A stretch of DNA of 64,000 nt from Gaeumannomyces sp. JS-464 (GCA_002197995.1 NGZR01000002.1:7068001-7132000); one strand, 5' to 3'. Counted from the first letter of the stretch, positions 9,901 through 19,722 are shown. Notes: generated by a model not told the origin, from the sequence alone. Program-made: numbers and translations.

Positions 9901-10936
9901 AAACGCAGATAGTAGATGATACCAGTTACGCACCTGCACTAAGAACCTCCTCGATCTTCTTCACCGCATCGACCTGGCTGGGCATAATCTGCCTCAGAAG
10001 ATCCTTGGCATAAGCTGCCGCCATCATAGCAGCAAAGCCCTGCCACTCCTTATTTTTATGCGAATCCGAATAATCACAGATTCCCCTAATCACCAGGCAG
10101 GGGAAATGGTTCATCAAACCGGCCGCCTCCATTTCGAAGCAGAGGACGCCCTTTTCGGCCGCCAGCTTGTCCCGAATTTTGGCATCCTTCATCAGCTGGT
10201 TCGCGCTCGCAATCAGCCCGTAGTGGATCGCAGGGTCGTCCTCGTCCGCATGGCGACCTGGACGAGTGATAAGGTGCTGCGGATCACTGCCGCACACTTC
10301 GCTGCAGTCGTTTGGCGAATCTGGATCCTCAGGAGTAGGGTGCACAACTTCGGAGCGATATAATTTGTCACTCGTGGCAGGTGGGCGGGAGTATTTCTTT
10401 CGGAGGCGCCGCTTTTTTTCGAGTATTTGAGTAATGCCCGTCATGAGTTCGTTGCCGTCGGCCTCGTATTGCGCTTTCAATTGACCCACTGCTGTGCGGA
10501 GGACTTGAGGGGGGAGATTGAGAAATCCTGTGTGGACGAAGTCCTTCTCCTGGATGGTTTTTCCATAGTCGTACTGAAACACGCTGCCCTTTCCGCCCGC
10601 AGGACTGCTAACAACGACGTCGCCGAGGCGTATGTCATGCTTCCGGCTCGGAGCGCCGCCCCCGATGCCGACCATCAGGCCGATGCGGATATTGGGAAAG
10701 CTGTGGAGCATATCCCTTGCGACCGTGGCCGCGGTTGTCATCCCGTACTCTCCATCCGGCTGCTGAGCCATGACGACGTTGTGCTGCCCGATCCTGCCGA
10801 GTGTGTAGGCGTTATTGTCATGTTGGCCGACGCTTTTGGGCGGTTCGTGTCGCTCGTCGAGGAATTGCTGGGCGGCGACGTACTCGGTCGTTACGGCAGA
10901 AATCCAGCCGACGGTGTACTTGTGCACGTCCGACAT
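6967..10936 (-). CDS. NLR (STAND) protein: PNP-NACHT-WD40
   Basis: Fungal NLR-type receptor of the kind linked to heterokaryon incompatibility and non-self recognition. Exon 1 (9934-10936) encodes a nucleoside-phosphorylase-like domain: GIGGG at residues 90-94, FEMEAAG near 268 and CDYSD near 287. Exon 2 is 9778-9823. Exon 3 (8065-9667) encodes NACHT with Walker [10 protein letters not shown], Walker [11 protein letters not shown] and sensor FFVTSRPE. Exon 4 (6967-8012) encodes four WD40 units and a conserved tail ([28 protein letters not shown]). Introns are 9824-9933, 9668-9777 and 8013-8064. Exon 4 needs three single-base corrections: a missing G at 7783-7785, an extra base at 7381-7384 and a missing base at 7250-7251. 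Corrected, the gene is 1,233 codons with consistent phases. It is the only gene between the inverted repeats and may be intact or recently broken. Confidence 0.88.
7294..7796 (-). repeat. Four near-identical WD40 repeat units
   Basis: Tandem units with copy starts at 7294, 7421, 7547 and 7670 on the plus strand (period 126 bp; one unit lacks a codon). Each encodes HNG(W/S)V.SVAFSPDG and [17 protein letters not shown]. Near identity at the DNA level is typical of WD repeats in HET-E/HNWD-type NLRs, where concerted evolution and selection diversify a few positions. Four units are too few for a seven-bladed propeller, so the array may be contracted or collapsed in assembly. Confidence 0.88.
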
Positions 10937-11180
10937 TAGAAGTGAGCGCTTTTAGACAGAGAGGGATTGATTTCTAGTAGTTTGAGGGAGAGGCGACGGG
11001 AAATATTGTAGAGGGCACAAGAGCGACAGCGGTAAAAAGAAGATGAAAACCAGGCAATGGATGGGCACAGGGGCAGAAATGGGCCCCAACGGGGAATTCA
11101 CTACGATGGAACTGACCAGGAGTGGTAAGGCTGTGGGCGAGGGGCATGACAGTCGAGGGAGGGGACCTTAGCCAGCCCTC

Positions 11181-11335
11181 TGTCACGGCTCTGGCAGTTT
11201 CTAGCTAAGCCCAATCCAACTAGGCCAAAAGGGCAAGAAGATACAAGTCCCCGACTTGTATCCTACGTTGGGCTTAGTACCTTGGTGCAAACGAGACATG
11301 GCTGTGTCTGCCCAATAAGGCACGCCGCGGCATCA
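11181..11335 (-). repeat. 155-bp inverted repeat, copy B
   Basis: Inverse partner of 6338-6492. It lies 245 bp upstream of the NLR start codon, so it may hold or border the NLR promoter. It has the same internal palindromic arms. Several differences from copy A read as G-to-A, compatible with mild RIP or ordinary transitions. No clear target duplication flanks either copy. Confidence 0.85.
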
Positions 11336-11340
11336 TAAGG

Positions 11341-11396
11341 GCATGGAGGGGGGGGGGGCATGGAGGGGAGCATGGAGGGCAGCATGGAAAAAAGCG
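11341..11396 (+). repeat. GCATGGAGGG minisatellite with a poly-G run
   Basis: About four imperfect copies of GCATGGAGGG-type units, including a G tract of roughly twelve, directly outside inverted repeat copy B. Further GGCATGG motifs follow to about 11460. Confidence 0.75.
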
Positions 11397-12284
11397 TTAA
11401 AAAGGCATCGAATGGGCCATAAAAACCGCATGGAAGGACACCGTACGAAGGCATGGGGAAAATCAACGAGGAATGTTCATATCGGATATTTATCATACGG
11501 CTTGTAACCTGCCCGCTTTATGTCCGTTCCATGTCAATGTCAAATACGTTCATCACCAGTTGACAAGTACGATCATTTGACGCTCCCCGGTTTACATTGC
11601 GAGCAAGTTGTTTTCCGGCATGAGATTACCGAACACGCGAACGATGGAGGTCGGCGGCATCACCGTCGTTCGCAGTGATGGCAGCGTTAAGCCTCCAGGC
11701 TTCGGCGATGCACGCCTTTAGTCGACTTGGAATACGCGTCGCTTGCCGGAAGACCGCAAGGTAGCAAAAAGAACTCTTCTCCGGGGCCCCGTCGCAATCT
11801 CCGCACGTACTGTCAGAGCTGAAGTTAACTGCCTACCTTCCCGAGCCGGGGTGCAGAGCCTCGGTGCTGCCTTTCCAGAAAACGAAAAACTGCGGTCTGT
11901 CTCGATGAGCTGCCGCCTTTACCGGCGGATATTTCCCAAAGGCTGCGTGGCATCAGACCAGGCCTCCGCAGACACCAGGGCCAGTCGCGGCCGCCCCCAA
12001 AGGCCCAACCGCGGTGGCGAAATGCGCGCGATCAAGTGCAGATGCGAAAAGATCCTGCCTTGGCATATCCGGGTCGTGCTATTGGGGGAGCAGAAGCGCC
12101 AAAAGCACATTTTTCGTCTCGTCCAGGGAGCATATGAGTTGGAACACAAATGGGTGTGTAGGGTGGGGCGCAGCAAACAGCTGTTGAAAGGGGAGCAGAC
12201 GCGTCCGTTTTTGGAGGCGAACACCTCCGTTTCGGGGCGGTCTGGTTCCCACTGGCTCCCAACTTCTCCCAAGTACCAAGAGAC
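11397..12284. other. Right arm of the island, no gene recognised
   Basis: An open frame of 187 codons runs from 11743 to 12306 on the plus strand, but it has no recognisable domain and reads into the 5S remnant, so it is probably fortuitous. The last 20 bp before the 5S hexamer (CTCCCAAGTACCAAGAGAC) weakly resemble the middle of 5S rRNA. Confidence 0.45.
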
Positions 12285-12341
12285 TGAGGGCCGAACTAGT
12301 ACTTAGGTGGGTGACCACTGGGGAATCCTCGGTGTTGTATG
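12285..12341 (+). rRNA. 5S rRNA gene, 3' part only (interrupted)
   Basis: TGAGGGCCGAACTAGTACTT leads into GGTGGGTGACCACTGGGGAATCC, then GGTGTTGTATG, the standard ascomycete 5S 3' region that includes the GGTGGGTGACCACC-like hairpin. GGTGTTGTATG can pair with the ACATACGGCC start of the 5' part at 5705. The two parts joined at TGAGGG give about 116 nt, close to a full 5S rRNA. Confidence 0.82.
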
Positions 12342-12346
12342 TTTTT
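12342..12346 (+). terminator. Oligo-T RNA polymerase III terminator
   Basis: A run of five T directly after the 5S 3' end, followed by further T-rich sequence, as expected for a polymerase III terminator. Confidence 0.6.
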
Positions 12347-12464
12347 GCATTTTTTATTTATTTTTTATCTATCACATGGGGTAATGTTTACCAGAACAGG
12401 ACCTTGACCCCATCCCCCGTTTCATTCAGGGGTTATACATCTCGCCCGCTCCGTTTTCGCATGT

Positions 12465-14110
12465 TTAACTGCATGTTTGCTGATCCTTCCTGACCTCCTC
12501 AAACCGCTCATGCTTCAGCAGGCCGGCAGTCGAGGGCCTGTCCTCGACTTTCCATTGCAGCATGGACTGCACCAGCGACATGAACTGCTCCAGATCGCCA
12601 TGCGACATGTCGCACCGCTTCTGCAGCCGTGCCCGCTGCCAGATATCTCCATAGTCATAGTGGCGCTCCAGGTCCTCCCTCTCGTCCTCCTCCTCCTGGG
12701 TCAGATCCCCGAGGCTCGCCCGCGACCGCGCGTTACCGCCAGCGCCCGCCCACCTGTCAGCCGTCGGCCACGCGGCCCGCAGCTCAGCAGGCACGGGCCC
12801 CAGACGCTGTGCCAGATCGCGTATGAGATGGCTCTGGGTGTAGGATTCCTCCTCGTCGTCCCGCGGCCGCCCCTGGTTCCAAACTAGACTCTCCAGCATC
12901 ACGGTGTGCCAGAAGGTGATGCCCATGGACCAGATGTCGGCCCAGTGGGTGTACGGCCGCCGCCGTATCAGCAGCTCGGACGGGCTGTAGTCGCGGTGGT
13001 TGAAAAGCTCCTCCCTGGTCAAGCACTCGTCGGAGCATGCGAAACCCGGATCCACGAGCACGACGCGTAGCTGCTGCTGCTGCCCGGCCTCGAAAAGCTT
13101 CACATCGTTCCCGAAGTAGATAGGGGCAGAGTGGACGGTGTACCGAATCTCGCCCGGCTGGGGAGGTTGACGATCGGCGCGATGGAGGAGATCGATCCGA
13201 GATGCCGAGAGGATGAAGTTGGCCTTGTTCAATTCTGCAGAGTGCGGTTCTGCGAGGGGATCATCCGGGTGGTTGGAACGGAACGCGGCCCATTGCTGGG
13301 CGCAAGGTTCTTACACTGCTCCCGCAGCCCGTCTTGTACCCTCCAAAGCCGACGCAGCTCTGCGATACGAGAGGGTAATGCACTGGAGCGGGTAGAGGCT
13401 GTGTGGATTCGCATTCGGAATCCCCTTCGGCGTCCTTGTCCTTGTCTCTCTCCTCGGTTGAGCCACCTTCCTGTTCTTGTTCTTGATCGTCTTCGGCTTT
13501 CTCCTCGGCTTCTTGGTCGCCCCCCGTTTCTTATGCGGGTTCATTCCCGACAGCAGCCTCTGCGGCGCTACCGTCTTCCTCCGAACCTGGCTCCGACCTG
13601 GCCGCTTCGCTAGAAGCCGGCCAGATAGGCCTTTGTATCGTGTTCTCGTCCAGGTTCTCGAGAGCCTCGCTCAGAGCAAAGCACATTTTAACAGGCCGCA
13701 CGTCTCGATGCGCCACACGCCGACTGTGGAGGTAGTCCAGCCCCAGGAGGAGCTGGTAGCAAGCCCTCTTGGCGGCGATGGCCGACCAGCCGTCGCCTTG
13801 GACAGGCCTCGACGACCGCCCCAGCGCAGCGTTGAGCTGGGCTCGTCGCTCTTCTGCGATCGTGAGGACAGTGGCCAGCGAGCGTCCAAGAGGCTCTACA
13901 ACGCTGACGTAATGTCTACCACTGGGCCCGTCGACGTCGAACCCCTCAGAGGCAGGCTCGACATGGCGCCGGCTGAGGTGATTGTTACGGGCCAAATGCG
14001 CCTTTGTTCGCCGCATTGCTTGGCTGTCCTCTATGGAGAAGACCTTAAGGGCCACATAGCGTCGTGTTTCGGATCTGAGGAAGCAGGTCAGCAAGTGGAT
14101 TCAGCTAGGA
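12465..14110 (-). pseudogene. Degenerate protein kinase, probably SRPK-like
   Basis: Kinase segments lie in three frames. The N-lobe part (about 13620-14094) has RRYVALKV with the VAIK lysine, YQLLLGLDYLHSRRVAHRDV and SEALENLDEN. The C-lobe part (12465-13232) has VVLVDPGFA in place of DFG, DYSPSELLI in place of APE and ADIWSMGITFW. The HRD segment reads HRDVRPVKM, lacking the usual asparagine. Between the lobes an acidic insert (DQEAEEKAEDDQEQEQEGG) continues the N-lobe frame but is cut by an in-frame TAA near 13531. The frame then changes twice, with no convincing introns, before AQQWAAFRSNHPDDPL. No start codon is evident near 14094. Both the missing motifs and the stop suggest decay rather than only sequencing error. 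It sits beside the split 5S gene. Confidence 0.65.
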
Positions 14111-14542
14111 CGCTCTCTATGTAGCTAGCAGCAAAACGATAGCAGTTTATTCGAGGTTAAAACTGATACCTTTTGTCTCGAGCCAACCACATGGTGCACT
14201 AGCTGCCCGACCCTAGCTTGCAGAAAACGTGATAACGATCATTCAGGACATCGCCAAGGTGGACGGGGTAGAATTTGCCCTCGGTGTATGGCTCGTGTCC
14301 CTCCTGTCAAGCGGAATGTGGCGGTGTGTGTGAGCAATGGAATATCTATCAGTGGCGCGTAACGCAGCTGGACGTATGCTGAGTTGGAAAATGTGTACTG
14401 ACCCCATCGAGTTGGGATTCAGATAGACGCTTTCTGCAGCCATTATCACGCCTAGGCCAGGATGACGAAAGCCGGCTGTTATTTTCGGCTTTGATCTTGG
14501 GTGTTGAGGTAGGATCCTGCCCAGGTGCGTTCAGAAGAGAGG

Positions 14543-14586
<44 letters not shown>

Positions 14587-15461
14587 AAGGCTTTGTGAAC
14601 ATCCGCCGGGTGGAAGGTCGGTTTTGCGTCACCAATCCACCCTCCGGGAGTTGCTGGCTCAGTGGGCAAGCCGTGCGGCGCAGTAATATGGACCCCACCT
14701 CGGCATTCACGTCGGTGTGTTGGTGCAGGCTGTTGGCGCCGGTGATTTCTGGCCCCTATACTGCGCCCAGCGGTGGCAGAAATAGCAAGCAAAAGATCAA
14801 CAATGTGCGACCAGGTGGGTACCACCAACCTATTAAGCAAAAGCCCCTATCTTCGTGCACGCGATTGTGCAGACCTATTTATTGGCCGTCACGACGAGAT
14901 AGGGTCTGCCCGCAGACTTACTATGGCCACCATCGAGCGGTTAGAACGGCTAATCTCGATCCATCTCCGGTTACGTCTCCCCAACGTGGCGTTGCCGGAG
15001 GACAAGCCTTAAGGCGCAAACGGCCGCCAAGACAAGTGTAACGGTAACGTACCGAGGAATTTGTTTACCTACCGTTTGGACCTTGGTAGACCAACGGCAG
15101 TCCCGGTGCAGCTGGTATTGTGTAGCACGGGCTTATATGCATCAGGGGCACTCTGAGGCTGAGGACGTCGTCCCGCCTATATCCAGTGCCTTGCTCTGTT
15201 GGCAGTCGCACTCATCGGGCCATCATGTTTTCACACAGTCGAGCGGAGGCGAAGCCTCACTCGGCGATGGTGTCCGTTCTGCATCAGCTACTCTACTCTA
15301 CAAGGTCCCCGTCAGTCTTGATGTGATATGAGGGGCTCATGGAGGTATATGAAGTCCTCGACTTCTCCTTTGGGAGACCAGTATGGTTCTACTAGAGTAT
15401 CAAACTATAATCTCTATCATAAAATAGCAACAACCACTCACCATTTTCAGAAGACGTCAAG
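14111..15461. other. Intergenic, no gene recognised
   Basis: Only short frames without domains. It contains the GT microsatellite at 14545-14582. Any missing 5' exon of the kinase remnant or first exon of the secreted-type gene would lie here; neither could be placed. Confidence 0.4.
14545..14582 (+). repeat. (GT)19 microsatellite
   Basis: Uninterrupted GT dinucleotide tract of 38 bp, ending GTATG. Likely length-polymorphic. Confidence 0.95.
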
Positions 15462-16036
15462 GTGCGCTTCGCCACCATCGTCGCCTCGACCATCGCCGCA
15501 CTGGTCACGGCCGCAGGGGCAGCCCCAACCTCACGCGCCGAGTCCCTGTCTCCATCGATCGAACCGCCCCCTGAAACGCTCCTACCCAGCACCGCACCCG
15601 TCAACGCACGCTCTGTCATCCTCGAAAGGCAAATAAAGGAGAGCAAGACCGAGGTGCAGTTCCGAATCAAGGGCGGCGGCGGCTTCAAGCAGAACGAAAA
15701 GGAAGAGGCCGTCTTGCTCGCCCAGAAGGCGCTGGCCAAGTCCCAGTGCACGGCCGGCAACATCGTATACAGCTGGCACAGCAAGCTCTTCACAAATAGC
15801 CACGACGAGAAGGAGCACTTCACCGTCGAGCCCACGGCCGGCCCCGGCGCGGCGAAGGGCAAGATCCACGTTTACAGGGCGGGAGGCCCAGAGGGGTCGT
15901 CTCAGGGGAAGGGCGGAAACGCGGATCCGAGCCCCGCTCCGGATCCGGACCCGATTCCTCCTCACCTGGCCCGGTCAGTGCTAAGGACAAGAATGGGAAG
16001 AAAGAAAAGAAGAACAGGGATAAGAAGCCCGTGTGA
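15462..16036 (+). CDS. Small secreted-type protein, unrecognised family
   Basis: The N terminus RFATIVASTIAALVTAAGA is a good signal peptide (basic, hydrophobic, small residues before the cut). It is followed by a Pro/Ser linker and a compact region with KTEVQFRIKGGGGF, LAKSQCTAGNIVYSW and EHFTVEPTAG. The signal peptide begins with GTG at 15462 where ATG is expected, so the start is mutated or misread, or lies in an upstream exon (an acceptor-like TTTTCAG ends at 15450). The frame must shift between about 15893 and 15955 for the Lys-rich end (SAKDKNGKKEKKNRDKKPV) and the stop at 16036; without the shift the frame runs on to 16343 with no sense. Function unknown. Confidence 0.5.
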
Positions 16037-16423
16037 AGAACAGTCACAAGTTGCATCCGTGTCCTCTAGGCTCGGCTTGACTACTTTGTCTTGGTGGTGT
16101 TCACTGGGGCGGACATTATTGGCAACGAGGATACGTGCTAAAAGCAAAGGCCTGGGACAGCGTGGAAAGGCCCGGGAAGATATCAAACGGAGTCCAAAGA
16201 GCATGAGAGGGACTAAGGCGTTGGTGTCTTGTTTTCTCGCCTTTGGCCGTCTTTTCCTGTTTTGTTTCATTCGTTTCATTTTGACTGCTCGCTATCTTTT
16301 TTTCCTTTTACTGCTTCACCAACTTTGCTTGTCAAGTTCCTGATCCTTCTCGCCTCTTGGGCATGCCATCCATACAATTTTACAAAGACTTTTTGCAGGA
16401 AGATTATGGCCCGGCTGCAGCGA

Positions 16424-16669
16424 CCCAGACAACCTCGCTCGTGCGAATACCATCCAAGAACCAAGACCAGCACGGTGGCATAGCTACTCCGCCGTATCCT
16501 AGCTCCCCTGGCCACCAACCTACCTGCTTAATAGTCCCCAGACAAGAATTTTCTGTACCTTGATGGTAGCAATCCCAGCCAACCTCGCTAGTGTGAATAA
16601 CACCCAAGAACCGACACCAGCAGACCAGGCAGGCCTATCCTCCCATATCCTAGTCCCCTGCTTGCTGAC
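16424..16669 (+). repeat. Imperfect direct duplication, period about 150 bp
   Basis: Copy 1 at 16424-16522 and copy 2 at 16574-16669 share CCCAG.CAACCTCGCT, then CCAAGAACC and ATATCCTAG-like blocks (CCGTATCCTAGCTCCCCT against CCCATATCCTAGTCCCCT). No coding content seen. It lies downstream of the MetRS stop codon, in a spacer of about 750 bp. Confidence 0.7.
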
Positions 16670-16786
16670 CATAGTCTACACATAGGAATATGGTATCCCC
16701 TGAAGGCCCATCTCCCAGCCTCGTCGGCTACTGCTTAGAGTCTGCATGTAGCGATACGACTCCTCAATGACAAACCAGCCAACCCT

Positions 16787-18750
16787 TTACTCGACAGGCC
16801 CATCCTCCTCCCTCTCGCCCCCAAACTGCCTCCGCCATTCCTGCGCCCTGCCCGGGTGGACGAGGCCAAACAGCTCGCGCGGCCTGCCGACCTCGTGCGC
16901 GTGCTCGCCCAGGATGGACGGCGTCCAGAACTCTCCCGGGATGTGCGGCGTCGGGTCCGCGTTGAGCATGCCGCAGATGCGCCTCGCCGTCTCGGGGATG
17001 AAGGGCGACACGGCCGAGGCGACCAGGTGCGCCGCGTTGACGGCCACGCCGACGTCGGCCGCAAAGTCGTCCTCGGTCGTGTCCTCGGTCACGTTGGCCC
17101 CGTCCCCGTGCAGCGCCGCGTCCGCCTCGAGCAGCACCAGGTCCAGCTGGTCCGCCATGCGCAGCGCCACCTCCATGGCGTCGCGGAACCGGAGCGCCTC
17201 CATGTAGCCCCGGTACTGCGCCAGCAGCGTGTTGAAGATGCCCAGCCAGAACTGCGGAGGGGGCCTCGCCCACCGGGGCTGGGCGTCTTCCAGTCCGGCA
17301 CGATCCCGCCAAAGCACGCGTGGTTGACGCAGTCGACGACCCGCAGCACCGCGCGCTCCAGGCACACGGTGAGCGTGTTGCTCGCCTCGACGAGCGAGTC
17401 CCAGCAGAACTCGGTGTCGGCCCCGCCCTCGGGCCGGTGCCAGAGCAGGCACCAGCGCCAGACGTCGGCGGCGACGCCCGTGGCGCGGGCCGAGTCGCCA
17501 AAGACGCCGACGCCGCGCGACTTGGAGAACTTGGCGCCGCCCTCGTACGTCAGGTAGTCCGTCGCCGCCACGTGGTGCACCATCGTCCACGGCTCGCGCG
17601 TGCCGAGCTGCGAGGCCGGGAACACGACCGAGTGGAAGGCGACGTTGTCCTTCCCATGAACTGGTACAGCCGCACGTCGTCCGGGTTGCGCCACCACTTC
17701 TCCCACGCGTCCGTGTGCGCCGCCGTGATGGACACGTACCCGATGCACGCGTCGAACCACGAGTACATGGCCTTGCCCTCGTAGCCCTCGAGCGGCACGG
17801 GCGTGCCCCACGTCATGTCGCGCGTGATGCTGCGCGCCGACAGGCCCTCGGCCAGCCACGCCGCCGTGACCTGCCGGCCGTTGTCCGACCACTTGCCCCG
17901 CTCGGCCGCCTCGCACGCAAACGCCTCGACCTCGCCCTGCAGCTTGTCGAGCCGCAGGAACGCGTGCCTGGACTCCCGGACAGCGGGCGCCGACCCGTCC
18001 AGCTTGCACCGCGGGGACTCGAGGTCGGACGCGTCCAGGAGCCGGCCGCACGGGTCGCACTGGTCGCCGCGCGCGTCGGCGTAGCCGCAGTGCGGGCACC
18101 GCCCCTCCACGAGCCGGTCGGCGATGAAGCCCGAGTGCTCCTCGCAGTAGAGCTGCGGCCGTCGTCTGCTCCTCCAGGAAGCCGTTGCGCTTGAGCTTCA
18201 GGAAGATGTCCTGCGCGATCCCGGCGTGCTTCTTGCTGGTCGTGCGTCCAAAGATGTCAAAGTCGATCTCGAACCAGTTGTATATGTCGGCGTGGATCTT
18301 GTGGTACTTGTCGCAGAGCTCCTGCGGGCTGCAGCCCTCTTTGATCGCCTTGGTCTGGGTCGTGGTGCCATATTCGTCCGTGCCTGTTGTGGGGGGTTGT
18401 CATGTAAGTATATACGCTGGCGTGTATGTAAGTAGACATGAGAGGGGAAAGGCTAGCTGCTGATGACACTCACCACCGACAAAGAGCGTGGTTACACCAC
18501 ACGCTCTGTTGTATCTCGCAAAGGCATCGGCAGAGAGCACCGAGCCGATGATGTTGCCGAGGTGCGGGACGTTGTTGACATAGGGCAGGGCGCTTGTGAT
18601 CAGGACGTTGCGTCGTCCGGGCTTCGGGAGCGCCACACGACGGCTGGGCTTGGGAGGGCGGGGAGGGACAGGTTGCAAGGTTGAGATGTGTGCGCCTACG
18701 TCCAGCCCTATGATCGGTCTGTGCGGTCTATCGTCCGGCTCTTCGGCCAT
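16787..18750 (-). CDS. MES1: Methionyl-tRNA synthetase, cytosolic
   Basis: Class I aminoacyl-tRNA synthetase charging tRNA-Met. Exon 1 (18474-18750) has [19 protein letters not shown] with the HIGH-type PHLGN motif. After the intron 18384-18473 (GTGAGT...CAACAG), exon 2 resumes at TDEYGTTTQ. The zinc-knuckle part has CPHCGY and CDPCGR. KFSKS is the KMSKS signature, and the helical anticodon-binding domain follows. The start is at 18750 (MAEEPDDRP); an in-frame ATG at 18801 is an alternative. Three single-base shifts interrupt exon 2: one extra base near 18156-18160, one missing near 17651-17655 and one missing near 17255-17280. The corrected length fits the intron phase exactly. Because this enzyme is essential, the shifts are most simply read as consensus errors. 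Confidence 0.94.
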
Positions 18751-19488
18751 GGTGACGAGAACGGACAAACGGCTGGTTGGTAGACGGGAAGTGATAGACA
18801 ATGATGCCTAGAGAGACGAGGCTGTGTGTGACAGCTATGATAAAGTCCAAGATGTGTGCCGAGGTGCTGGTTGTCGAGCACCGGGCTTCGGGAATGGATG
18901 GGATCCTGCTGGGGGTTTTATGCTGCCCGGGTAGTTCATGCCAACCATGAATGCCAGGCTGTAAGGCTAGAACGCGGTTGACCATTATCATTGTTTGTTT
19001 GTCACTCGCAAAGGACAGCTCTTGCCACGTCCCGAAAAGCAACACTGCTTTGCGCGGTAGGCGGTAGGCACAACGAACCTGCCCTGTATGAAGCTTCTTC
19101 ATTCTACTGTCTGATTCTGGGCTGTGCCGTAGAGCCTACTCGTTGGCTAATGCTGATATGAAAGCGCCCTTTGACTAATTTGTGGCCATTCTGGCTGATA
19201 TCCCCCACCCATTTTCTCTGCCTCCCCTGTCAAATATTGCTGGCGTAAAATATCCACTCCTCCCCCTTGTTTTCTTCTTCTCCCGTTTTCCATGCCCGAC
19301 TATCGAAACATTGCAACGTATAATACAGAAACAACAAAGGGCAAAGCTGAGCAAAGACGAGGCGAAACAGCAGCTAGAGCCACACCACAGGATAATGAAT
19401 CCCCTCCCAGATAGATGGGCCGATGGTGTGAAACGAAAGTACGCCCGAAAAGCAATGCCGCAGTAATAATGAGGACAAGCAAAGATCT
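18751..19488. other. Intergenic, MetRS promoter side
   Basis: No gene recognised between the MetRS start and the end of the CBP80 frame extension. It includes the MetRS 5' flank and the CBP80 3' UTR. Confidence 0.5.
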
Positions 19489-19722
19489 TTAAAAGACCAT
19501 CAGGTCCACCTCGTCGGGATTGGGAGCTTGAGTCTTGGCATTGAGGGCCTGCATCTTGGGCTCGGCATCACCAGTGAGAAGATCCAGCTGACCGTCCTTG
19601 GGCCCCGTCTTCTGCATATTATCTTTGATCTCGGCCGTGGCCTGTAAAAAGGTCATATTCGATTCCTCGTCAAGATTGTGGGGTTCAAACGAAATCAGGT
19701 CCTCACTACCACGCGGCACCTC
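19489..19722 (-). other. In-frame extension after the CBP80 stop codon
   Basis: Directly after the TAG at 19723-19725, the same frame stays open for 76 more codons (EVPRGSEDLISFEPHNLDEE and so on, ending DEVDLMVF). Its composition looks protein-like. It may be the true C terminus behind a nonsense change or read error, a readthrough product, or an exon reached by an intron that removes the TAG; no strong donor was found. Confidence 0.5.

Larger units (their letters stand above)
5770..12290. mobile_element. Putative 6.5-kb insertion splitting a 5S rRNA gene and carrying an NLR gene
   Basis: It is bounded by the two parts of a 5S gene, each ending or starting with TGAGGG (5764-5769 and 12285-12290), which could be a 6-bp target duplication. 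Contents: 568 bp without a gene, inverted repeat copy A, the NLR gene, inverted repeat copy B, a G-rich minisatellite, and about 0.9 kb without a recognisable gene. No transposase, reverse transcriptase or DUF3435 tyrosine recombinase was seen, so it is at most a non-autonomous or decayed element. Some Starship elements carry NLR genes, and one is reported to insert in 5S genes; that is background knowledge, not shown here. The alternative is two unrelated 5S fragments. Confidence 0.5.

Noticed and set aside
6338..11335. Target-site duplication flanking the 155-bp repeats
   Set aside because: Bases outside 6338 and 11335, and just inside the copies, do not match, so transposition of the pair as one unit is not demonstrated.
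5770..12290. Canonical Starship element
   Set aside because: No DUF3435 tyrosine recombinase, and only 6.5 kb long. Kept only as a hypothesis for a decayed or non-autonomous relative.
11743..12306. 187-codon frame in the island's right arm
   Set aside because: No recognisable motif, and it ends inside the 5S remnant; probably fortuitous.
14650..14700. Possible tRNA (TGGCTCAGTGG resembles an A box)
   Set aside because: No B box or cloverleaf follows.
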